Shown: positions 1 to 4,656 of the stretch, in pieces
Numbering within the stretch: position 1 is the stretch's first letter
How the letters are laid out: each line of letters opens with the position of its first letter
Assembly (NCBI GenBank): GCA_949284665.1
Contig: CASDWR010000104.1
Span: forward strand, 1 to 7,552
Source of the DNA: an uncultured Rikenellaceae bacterium
GTDB taxonomy: Bacteria; Bacteroidota; Bacteroidia; Bacteroidales; Rikenellaceae
Length of the DNA stretch: 7,552 bases
Direction of reading: 5' to 3'
The notes under the pieces: generated by a model
What the model saw: the letters and a program-made list of their open reading frames with translations, nothing else
The model's database searches: none
Told to the model about the DNA's origin: nothing
Translations under genes and position numbers: made by a program

Positions 1-976
1 ACGAAGGTTTCCGATCGGTATCGAGAGGCAGATGCTCATGCGATTGACGGATCAGTCCCCGATCCTTGAAAATGCGATCCGTGATGTAGTAGCCCAACTC
101 GGTAGTAAGAATGCCGATACCCGCACCGACCAATACATCCGAAAGCCAGTGCTTGTTGTTAAGCATGCGGCTGACGGCAGTCGTCGTGGCCAAAGCATAG
201 CCGCCGACACTATACCAGGGACTGCGTGTAGTCCCGTACTCCTTATGGAGCATTGTGGCACACATAAAGGCCATTGCCGTATGTCCCGATGGAAACGATT
301 TGTTGTTCGAACCGTCCGGTCTCCTTCGTTGAACCGTATATTTCAATCCATTGACTGCAATGCCCATCATCGCCGCTGAGAATGCGTCGGCTGTCAGCAT
401 CCGTCCCCACGAACTGCGACCCTCGACTCCGAAAGCCTTCATGCCGAGCATTAGAAAAGCCGGAGAGTATTGCAACCAGTCGTCGTATTCATGGCGAAAG
501 CGAGGCAGATAGTCGTTGCGCATTGAGCGAACCTGATAGTCGTGTCCCGTGAGTATCGAACCGAAGACAATGGACGGAATCGCAACATGAAGTGTCCGAT
601 ATTCATAAAGGGCCATTTCGATCTGTTTACGTTGTGCATTCGGATCGCTCTCGTTCGCCTTGTCGACAGGTATCGTATGTATCACTCTTCCCCCGTCCGA
701 AAAACCGACCGACAGGGCCGTGTTCATGCAACTGTTCTTTGCTCTATGATCGAAAAAACCGGAGCAACTCCTTTGTGCTGTCGTTTCAGACAGGTCGAAC
801 TCCGATGTCAGCAGGGAAAGCCTGTCACCACCCGACGGTATCAGGAACGGTGACGGTTGGAATGAACGGCGAAGCGTGTCGGTCGTTACCGTTCGATGGA
901 TCGGAAAAATCGATTGGCCGAAAAGCCCTCCATGCAATGCGAGAATAAATAGAAAAACAGATACGGTGCGTAACAT
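1..976 (-). CDS. PAP2-family phosphatase, secreted or membrane, C-terminus cut by the window edge
   Basis: Reading the minus strand down from the ATG at 976-974 gives 325 codons with no stop before the left edge. The start is followed by a typical signal peptide or first membrane anchor (MLRTVSVFLFILALHGG...). GGAG lies about 11 nt upstream of the ATG. The three PAP2 motifs are present with correct spacing. Motif 1 is K212-x6-R219-P220. Motif 2 is P229-S-G-H232. Motif 3 is S269-R270-x5-H276-x3-D280, so the catalytic histidine pair and Asp are intact. Known family members remove phosphate from lipid phosphates or pyrophosphates, such as undecaprenyl pyrophosphate, phosphatidylglycerophosphate or lipid A, at the periplasmic membrane face. 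About 190 residues lie between the signal and the catalytic core, longer than in minimal PAP2 enzymes. They are mostly polar at first, with hydrophobic stretches near residues 133-146 and 164-177. The substrate cannot be told from sequence, and the C-terminus is not visible. Confidence 0.93.
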   Translation of the reverse strand, partial: MLRTVSVFLFILALHGGLFGQSIFPIHRTVTTDTLRRSFQPSPFLIPSGGDRLSLLTSEFDLSETTAQRSCSGFFDHRAKNSCMNTALSVGFSDGGRVIHTIPVDKANESDPNAQRKQIEMALYEYRTLHVAIPSIVFGSILTGHDYQVRSMRNDYLPRFRHEYDDWLQYSPAFLMLGMKAFGVEGRSSWGRMLTADAFSAAMMGIAVNGLKYTVQRRRPDGSNNKSFPSGHTAMAFMCATMLHKEYGTTRSPWYSVGGYALATTTAVSRMLNNKHWLSDVLVGAGIGILTTELGYYITDRIFKDRGLIRQSHEHLPLDTDRKPS

Positions 977-1268
977 GATTTCGTGTCTCCGGAGATCGGT
1001 TGAGTAAAGTTTATGGGCAGCAAAATGACCCTCTCCCCGCACAAAGATAGGAAAAAACGCTCCGGAATCCTCTCTTTTCGCCTTTTTTTGTCCGAATGAA
1101 CATCCATGTCTAAACTGCTCTTGTCCCGTCTGGCCTGTGCCGGGAGCGCGATTGCCTGCAGAAGAACAATATAGCTGCATCGGTCCCCTCTTCCGACAAA
1201 AACATCCTTCAGACTCTTCGTATCCTTCTCCCCCGTGTTGAACAAGCAATTTTATATTTTGCGAGGAC
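977..1268. other. Intergenic spacer, no supported gene
   Basis: Apart from the PAP2 leader and -7 box candidate at 1042-1049, nothing convincing is seen here. There is no tRNA-like fold, no strong terminator and no open frame with protein-like composition. A 22-codon frame at 1106 on the plus strand begins like a signal peptide but is too short to support. Confidence 0.6.
1042..1049 (-). promoter_or_regulatory. Candidate -7 promoter box for the PAP2 gene
   Basis: On the minus strand this reads TATCTTTG, an exact match to the Bacteroidetes -7 consensus TAnnTTTG. It lies about 65 nt upstream of the PAP2 start codon, a reasonable leader length. No clear TTTG -33 box is seen at the expected distance. 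The sequence there is ATTCCGGAG followed by a T-run, so the call rests on the -7 box alone. Confidence 0.4.
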
Positions 1269-1436
1269 ATGTGGAATGTATCTTCTGGCCGCTACCCGAG
1301 AGTAAAATCCGGTTCCGCCATACTTGTTGCCATCGCAACTGTTTTCCCCATGGCCCTTTCGTCATGGCAGCCAACGATAGAAATGGTCGTCGTTTCTACG
1401 AATCTCTATACCGCCGCAGACGAAATCCACCGGTAA
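1269..1436 (+). CDS. Possible small hydrophobic or secreted protein, 55 codons
   Basis: An open frame runs from ATG at 1269 to TAA at 1434-1436, with an in-frame stop upstream at 1239. The product has a basic N-terminal part (…SGRYPRVKSG), then a hydrophobic stretch at about residues 17-30 (SAILVAIATVFPMA) with small residues just after it. It ends in a polar tail (…TAADEIHR). This resembles a signal peptide or a single membrane segment. GAGG sits 2 nt before the ATG, too close to be a good ribosome site. The upstream TATATTTTG (1253-1261) is only an approximate promoter box. The stop lies 20 bp from the convergent end of the S24 repressor gene. No family is recognised, and an open frame of this length can arise by chance. 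Confidence 0.33.
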   Translation: MWNVSSGRYPRVKSGSAILVAIATVFPMALSSWQPTIEMVVVSTNLYTAADEIHR

Positions 1437-1456
1437 TATATGGGTATTGTCGGTAT

Positions 1457-2131
1457 TTACTTGATCGAATTCATTCGAATGCTCGCCTTGACGAAAGCCA
1501 AAGCTTTGATACGCGAAACTTCGATCTCCTTGTCCGCGTGGTGCGGATTCTGACTCACCAGTTTTACATGTCCTGCCCGTTCAGACTTCTGAATGTATTT
1601 GACCGTAATGTACTCTTCGCCGTCGATATCGATTGATAACAGATACATGTCTCCCCAAAAAATATCTTCGATACTGTTCACTTGCTTGTAGAGTACGATA
1701 TCGCCGCTCTTGAGCAGGGGATACATGCTGTCGCCTACGATGTAGACCGCACCATCGCATTTGGGAAGGTTCGGAATGTGAATGTAATCTACGGGTTTCT
1801 GGTTCTGCCGGTCCAAAAAGAGAGGAACCAGTCCCGCCGTGCCTTCGATGTCGTACAACGGTACGCTCTGATGCGGCAGCGAGCGATCCGTACGCTTCAA
1901 AAAAGCGATACACTCCTCTCTCGGACAGTTGAACATCTCGCCACGTCCCTCTTCAAGCCACTCGGGGTTGACATTCAGTTCCTGAACCAAAATGTTCTTG
2001 TTCCGCTCCGACAAAGCAGCTTTCCCTGTTTCGATCATCGAAAGCGCACTCTTCCCGACTCCCAACAAACGTGCTACCGTCTCCTGTGTCAAGCCTAACT
2101 CCTTTCTTATGAGCTTAATGCGGTTTTCCAT
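1457..2131 (-). CDS. XRE-S24 phage-type repressor (CI/LexA-like, likely self-cleaving)
   Basis: This 224-residue protein has two domains. The N-terminal helix-turn-helix of XRE type spans about residues 4-60 (…LTQETVARLLGVGKSALSMIE…). The C-terminal S24/LexA peptidase-like domain spans about residues 88-215. The predicted cleavage pair is A99-G100 in EGTAGLVP. The nucleophile S135 lies in VGDSMYPLLKSGD, and the general base K178 lies in ITVKYI. The gaps between these elements resemble those in LexA, so self-cleavage should be possible. Proteins of this type repress phage or mobile-element genes and lose activity when RecA filaments stimulate cleavage during DNA damage. The start at 2131 is supported by AAGGA about 6 nt upstream. 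The gene is divergent from the 128-residue protein and terminase genes and probably controls them as well as itself. The family assignment is firm; the regulon and SOS link are inferred. Confidence 0.93.
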   Translation of the reverse strand: MENRIKLIRKELGLTQETVARLLGVGKSALSMIETGKAALSERNKNILVQELNVNPEWLEEGRGEMFNCPREECIAFLKRTDRSLPHQSVPLYDIEGTAGLVPLFLDRQNQKPVDYIHIPNLPKCDGAVYIVGDSMYPLLKSGDIVLYKQVNSIEDIFWGDMYLLSIDIDGEEYITVKYIQKSERAGHVKLVSQNPHHADKEIEVSRIKALAFVKASIRMNSIK

Positions 2132-2183
2132 TTTTTCCTTCTATGTTCCTTTAAACTGACAATTTCAATTTTTGTACAATATA

Positions 2184-2198
2184 ATTCAAATATTGAAT
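2184..2198. promoter_or_regulatory. Candidate repressor operator (inverted repeat)
   Basis: ATTCAA-ATA-TTGAAT is a perfect 6-bp inverted repeat with a 3-bp centre. It covers the -7 box of the repressor promoter and ends 1 bp before the -7 box of the opposing promoter, so one bound dimer could block both. A single 5-bp half site (TTCAA, 2164-2168) and an 8-bp palindrome TTGTACAA (2172-2179) lie nearby. The region is AT-rich, so short palindromes are less surprising here. The assignment to the S24 protein is by position only. Confidence 0.45.
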
Positions 2199-2216
2199 AT
2201 ATATTTGTCCTACAAA
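2187..2216 (-). promoter_or_regulatory. Candidate promoter of the S24 repressor gene
   Basis: On the minus strand, TTTG (2216-2213) is followed by an 18-nt spacer and AATATTTG (2194-2187). This fits the Bacteroidetes TTTG-N18-21-TAnnTTTG promoter with one mismatch in the -7 box. The start codon at 2131 would lie about 50 nt downstream of the predicted start site. Confidence 0.55.
2200..2207 (+). promoter_or_regulatory. Candidate -7 box for the 128-residue protein and terminase genes
   Basis: TATATTTG matches the TAnnTTTG consensus exactly and lies 38 nt before the ATG at 2246. The nearest upstream TTTG (2171-2174) is 25 nt away, longer than the usual 19-21. The promoter may therefore be weak or depend on another factor. 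Confidence 0.5.
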
Positions 2217-2245
2217 GTTAAGTAATTTAATAGAATTGAACAAAT

Positions 2246-2632
2246 ATGAAGACAGAAAAAGCAATGGAACCGAAAAAGTCCCGGGTTGTAGAATCGACCG
2301 ACACCCCCGACAAGCCTATCTTTGTCGAAAACGTAAGCGCAGTGATCGAAATCGACAAGAAAGATTACCTGGCAGTTGCCGAACGTTTGCTTCAGGCGAT
2401 CGACCAGTCCGATTTTTACAGCGGATCGATTTGTTACAATGCCCCCGAATTCGACTCCACATTCACTGCGACACTGATCGTCTATCGCAAACATGAACGA
2501 GTCGTCGAGGGAATATCCGATCGTATCGTTGATATCGTGCCCGTATGGTGGGAGTTCAATACGTGTCGTTCGGACGGTACCCCGGTGTTGAATGATTTCA
2601 GTTTCTCGGAATTGAAACCCTATTTATTGTAA
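2246..2632 (+). CDS. Hypothetical 128-residue protein of the phage-like module
   Basis: The protein starts with a charged, probably flexible N-terminus (about residues 1-24). A compact alpha/beta-looking region follows: a strand (SAVIEID), a helix (YLAVAERLLQAID), then strands around SGSICYN, FTATLIVYR and VDIVPVWWEFN. It ends with an acidic/aromatic motif (LNDFSFSELKPYL). There is no signal peptide or membrane segment. Its composition is protein-like throughout, and it begins just after a candidate promoter divergent from the S24 repressor, so it is probably a real gene under that repressor. It shows no helix-turn-helix and does not look like a typical small terminase subunit. I recall similar small proteins beside phage-type regulators in Bacteroidales but cannot name the family. 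M7 at 2264 is an alternative start. No function is proposed. Confidence 0.8.
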   Translation: MKTEKAMEPKKSRVVESTDTPDKPIFVENVSAVIEIDKKDYLAVAERLLQAIDQSDFYSGSICYNAPEFDSTFTATLIVYRKHERVVEGISDRIVDIVPVWWEFNTCRSDGTPVLNDFSFSELKPYLL

Positions 2633-2644
2633 TGTCCTGTTGGT

Positions 2645-2768
2645 GGGAGAGCATGTGCAGGCAAATACTGTTCCGGGGACGCCCATGCCCGTGCCTTTCG
2701 GACACTGGTCGCCGATCGACCTTTATCTCGCCGGGGACGCCCGGTCATCTGTCCGATCGCGCTCTCCC
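2645..2768 (+). ncRNA. Possible structured RNA element upstream of terminase
   Basis: This GC-rich 124-nt stretch can form a branched fold with no crossing pairs. The closing stem is GGGAGAGC (2645-2652) with GCTCTCCC (2761-2768), and CTTTTT follows directly. Arm 1 is AGGCA/TGCCT (2659-2663/2692-2696), capped by CGGG/CCCG (2674-2677/2688-2691). Arm 2 is CGGACA/TGTCCG (2699-2704/2750-2755). It encloses two hairpins, GGTCG/CGACC (2707-2711/2717-2721) and CCGGG/CCCGG (2731-2735/2740-2744). It could be an mRNA leader, an attenuator or a small RNA. Individual stems are short, so the case rests on how well they nest. It was not evaluated by a folding program. Confidence 0.35.
2673..2742 (+). repeat. 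Direct repeat of CCGGGGACGCCC
   Basis: The 12-mer CCGGGGACGCCC occurs at 2673-2684 and 2731-2742, 58 bp apart, inside the structured spacer before the terminase. CCGATCG also recurs at 2712-2718 and 2753-2759. The repeats may be protein-binding sites or traces of a local duplication. Confidence 0.6.
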
Positions 2769-2782
2769 CTTTTTAGAAAAGA

Positions 2783-4225
2783 ATGTCTGAAAAAATATCG
2801 TTCCTCTCTTCCGGTGATCCGGTTCCCTTTACCGATTTCGCCCGACAAATGGACGCAAATCTCGTGCTGACTCCATTCCATCGCAACTATTACCGCGTGT
2901 TGGAAGCTTTTGCCGCTGGACACGTCAAACGACTGGTAATTACCGTACCCCCTCAACATGGCAAATCCCTTGCCTCTTCTGTCCTGTTGCCAGCCTATTT
3001 GCTTGGACTGAATCCAGATCTGCATATTGCGATCGCTTCTTACAGCGCCTCTCTTGCCCAAAAATTCAATAAACGGGTTCAACGGTTGATCGATCGGGCC
3101 GATTATGCCGCCCTTTTCCCCGAAACCTCGATCAAAGGTGCCGGTCATGCGTCTGCATATGTCCGAACATCGGAACGTGTGGAGATTGTCGGGCACAATG
3201 GCGAGTTGATCGCTGTCGGTCGGGAAGGATCGCTTACCGGAAACCGGGTCGATGTCTTTATTATTGATGACCTGTACAAGGATGCTATGGAAGCCAACTC
3301 TCCTGTCGTGAGAGAGAACTGTTGGGAATGGTATACATCTGTGGTCCGTACACGCATGCACAACGACTCTTCCGAACTGATCGTATTCACCCGCTGGCAC
3401 GAAGAGGACCTGATCGGTCGTATCCTCGCTCGGGAACCATTCGAGAAACTCGATCAGTGGCGGCAACTTGAATCGGTCGGGTGTTCGGAGCGGCTGTTGC
3501 TCAATTACGAAGCCATCAAGGAGTCGCCTGCGACCGAAATCGATCCCCGTAATATCGGTGAAGCCCTATGGCCCGAACGGCACAGCATCGCTTTGCTCAC
3601 CGAAAAACGGGCGCTCGATACACTCCGATTCGAATGCATGTATCAGGGCCGGCCTTCGAGTGCTGAAGGTCTTCTTTATGGCGACCATTTCCGCACCTAT
3701 GCAATTTTACCCGATGATACGGTGCGTTGGGCAAACTACACTGATACGGCCGATACGGGAGACGATTACCTCTGTTCGGTATGTTACCGGGTCGATACCG
3801 AGGGCGCAATTTATGTGACCGATGTAGTCTACTCCAGAGCGGGAATGGAAGAGACGGAGAAGGAAGTGGCACACATGTTGTCCGACTCCCCGTTGTGGGA
3901 GGTGCTGGTCGAAAGCAATAATGGCGGGCGAGGGTTTGCAAGATCCGTGGCGCGACTTGTCCCTTCGGTCTCGGTCGAGTGGTTCCACCAAAATGCCAAC
4001 AAGGAGGCACGTATCCTGTCGAATGCCTCCGCCGTATTGCGGAACGTGTCGATGCCGGTCGACTGGAAACAGCGTTGGCCGGATTTCGCCCATCATCTCA
4101 CTACTTACCTGAGGCGTTTCCGGGCCAATCGTTGGCATGATGCTCCCGATGTCCTGACCGGAATCGTCGAGCGGGAGTGCACCCGTGTACTGGCAAAAAA
4201 AATACGGGCCGTGAAGTTTATCTGA
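2783..4225 (+). CDS. terL: Phage terminase large subunit (packaging ATPase and nuclease)
   Basis: This 480-residue protein has the full TerL plan. The N-terminal ATPase has Walker A PPQHGKS (56-62), Walker B DVFIIDD (157-163) and a coupling motif LIVFTRWHEED (199-209). The C-terminal RNase H-like nuclease has D321/D324 (YTDTADTGDD), E377 (VESNNGG) and D453/D456 (HDAPDVLTG) as likely metal ligands. In phages, TerL forms the motor that pumps DNA into the prohead and cuts the concatemer. The length is normal, and no frameshift or missing catalytic residue is visible, so the gene looks functional. An in-frame TAG at 2774-2776 fixes the start at 2783; only a weak purine stretch precedes it. The usual partners (small terminase, portal, protease, capsid) are absent on both sides. 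Upstream are only the 128-residue gene and the S24 repressor; downstream lies a gene-free spacer. It may be an orphan kept for another role, a prophage relic, or a piece of a small mobile element. Confidence 0.93.
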   Translation: MSEKISFLSSGDPVPFTDFARQMDANLVLTPFHRNYYRVLEAFAAGHVKRLVITVPPQHGKSLASSVLLPAYLLGLNPDLHIAIASYSASLAQKFNKRVQRLIDRADYAALFPETSIKGAGHASAYVRTSERVEIVGHNGELIAVGREGSLTGNRVDVFIIDDLYKDAMEANSPVVRENCWEWYTSVVRTRMHNDSSELIVFTRWHEEDLIGRILAREPFEKLDQWRQLESVGCSERLLLNYEAIKESPATEIDPRNIGEALWPERHSIALLTEKRALDTLRFECMYQGRPSSAEGLLYGDHFRTYAILPDDTVRWANYTDTADTGDDYLCSVCYRVDTEGAIYVTDVVYSRAGMEETEKEVAHMLSDSPLWEVLVESNNGGRGFARSVARLVPSVSVEWFHQNANKEARILSNASAVLRNVSMPVDWKQRWPDFAHHLTTYLRRFRANRWHDAPDVLTGIVERECTRVLAKKIRAVKFI

Positions 4226-4369
4226 ATCCCCGGGACTGTACACCCGGAACGGATACAACGGTAAACAGGTGAGAAGACATGTCTCCGATACAGCTTCCCT
4301 CGGAAAACCCCGTCCCATTTGGGGGTGGTGTGAACAAGCCGACAACAAAAATGTTGGCCGGAGGTGGAC

Positions 4370-4402
4370 AAAAAATATGGGGAAGACTCACGTCTACCCC
4401 AT
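4370..4402 (-). terminator. Intrinsic terminator of the predicted small RNA
   Basis: The stem ATGGGG/CCCCAT continues past one mismatch into a 4-bp stem closing a 4-nt loop (4377-4402). On the minus strand it is followed by A and six T (4376-4370). On the plus strand no T-run follows, so it works in one direction only. It could also stop read-through from the AraC gene. Confidence 0.7.
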
Positions 4403-4408
4403 CTCATC

Positions 4409-4428
4409 AGGTTAGGTTAGTTAGGTTA
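4409..4428. repeat. Short GGTTA tandem array
   Basis: AGGTT AGGTT AGTT AGGTT A on the plus strand is a degenerate 5-bp tandem repeat. It coincides with the loop of hairpin 2 of the predicted small RNA, where it reads as AACCU units. Confidence 0.65.
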
Positions 4429-4464
4429 ATGAGGTACGGGACATTTTCCCGTAAAACATCACTA

Positions 4465-4495
4465 CAAATATAATCCTATTTTTTTAATATGCAAA
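4465..4495 (-). promoter_or_regulatory. Consensus promoter of the predicted small RNA
   Basis: On the minus strand, TTTG (4495-4492), a 19-nt spacer and TATATTTG (4472-4465) match the Bacteroidetes housekeeping sigma promoter exactly in both boxes and in spacing. It is the best promoter in the window. It points away from the AraC gene and toward the hairpin cluster. Confidence 0.7.
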
Positions 4496-4561
4496 AAAAA
4501 CAGCTTAAAACCTTCGATTCTTAAATTTTTTTGTTCCTTGTCGGAATCATCTTTTTTTGTT

Positions 4562-4581
4562 GGAAAACTTGCTCCCGAGCA
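4562..4581 (-). terminator. Weak candidate terminator of the AraC gene
   Basis: On the minus strand the hairpin TGCT-CGGG-AGCA (4581-4570) is followed by AGTTTTCC, about 80 nt after the AraC stop codon. The short stem and four-T tract make it a weak candidate. Confidence 0.25.
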
Positions 4582-4656
4582 CCACCTCGTTTTTAAAATA
4601 TTTTATTTAGTTAATTAAATTATTTAAATAATGGGGCGCGTTCCGATTCCTTCCGA

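Larger units (their letters stand above)
2632..2790 (+). other. Bridging 52-codon open frame (doubtful)
   Basis: An ATG at 2632-2634 overlaps the stop of the preceding gene as TAATG. The frame stays open to a TGA at 2788-2790, overlapping the terminase start (2783) by 8 bp. That layout would suit translational coupling. The predicted product is rich in Cys, Arg, Trp and Pro with no recognisable motif, and the same DNA shows strong RNA-folding potential. It may therefore be a chance open frame over a structured spacer. Confidence 0.2.
4370..4459 (-). ncRNA. Predicted small RNA with own promoter and intrinsic terminator
   Basis: On the minus strand a consensus promoter (4465-4495) is followed by three hairpins packed almost end to end. 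Hairpin 1 is TACGGGA/TCCCGTA (4453-4435). Hairpin 2 is a CTCAT/ATGAG stem (4433-4429 with 4407-4403). Its 21-nt loop consists mostly of AACCU and AACU units. Hairpin 3 (4402-4377) is ATGGGG/CCCCAT plus GTCT/AGAC, followed by A and six U, a classic intrinsic terminator. The predicted length is about 90 nt. It contains no good open frame, and the only gene further along that strand is antisense terminase, so a leader role is unlikely. The C- and A-rich, apparently unpaired loop could base-pair with G/U-rich targets. It would be antisense to any terminase 3' read-through RNA. I cannot name an Rfam family. Confidence 0.65.
4226..4656. other. Gene-free spacer after terminase
   Basis: No protein-coding frame is supported here. 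Just after the terminase stop are small inverted repeats: CCGGG/CCCGG (4230-4234/4243-4247), the 10-bp palindrome AGACATGTCT (4275-4284) and CAACA/TGTTG (4343-4347/4352-4356). None is followed by a T-run. The middle holds the predicted small RNA. From about 4473 to 4632 the sequence is strongly AT-rich and includes the perfect palindrome ATTATTTAAATAAT (4619-4632). No flanking direct repeat that could mark an attachment site was recognised. Confidence 0.6.

Noticed and set aside
886..1245. 119-codon open frame on the minus strand overlapping the PAP2 start
   Set aside because: It overlaps the PAP2 signal peptide in another frame, and its sequence is not protein-like. The PAP2 frame explains the region better.
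1235..1636. 133-codon open frame on the plus strand running into the S24 repressor gene
   Set aside because: Most of it is antisense to the S24 domain. The 55-codon frame at 1269 is a better candidate for this spot.
2723..3466. 247-codon open frame on the minus strand inside terL
   Set aside because: It lies antisense to the well-supported ATPase domain of TerL. No motif or promoter supports it, and its composition fits a shadow frame.
3707..4348. 213-codon open frame on the minus strand over the 3' half of terL
   Set aside because: It is antisense to the nuclease domain. Cys-, His- and Pro-rich composition and no recognisable domain point to a shadow frame.
4226..4376. Riboswitch (cobalamin, TPP or SAM) in the spacer after terL
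   Set aside because: The conserved core sequences of these classes were looked for on both strands and not found, and no suitable downstream gene exists.
4409..4428. GGTTA array as a telomere-like or CRISPR-like repeat
   Set aside because: It has only four short degenerate units, no spacers and no cas genes. It is better explained as the loop of a small-RNA hairpin.
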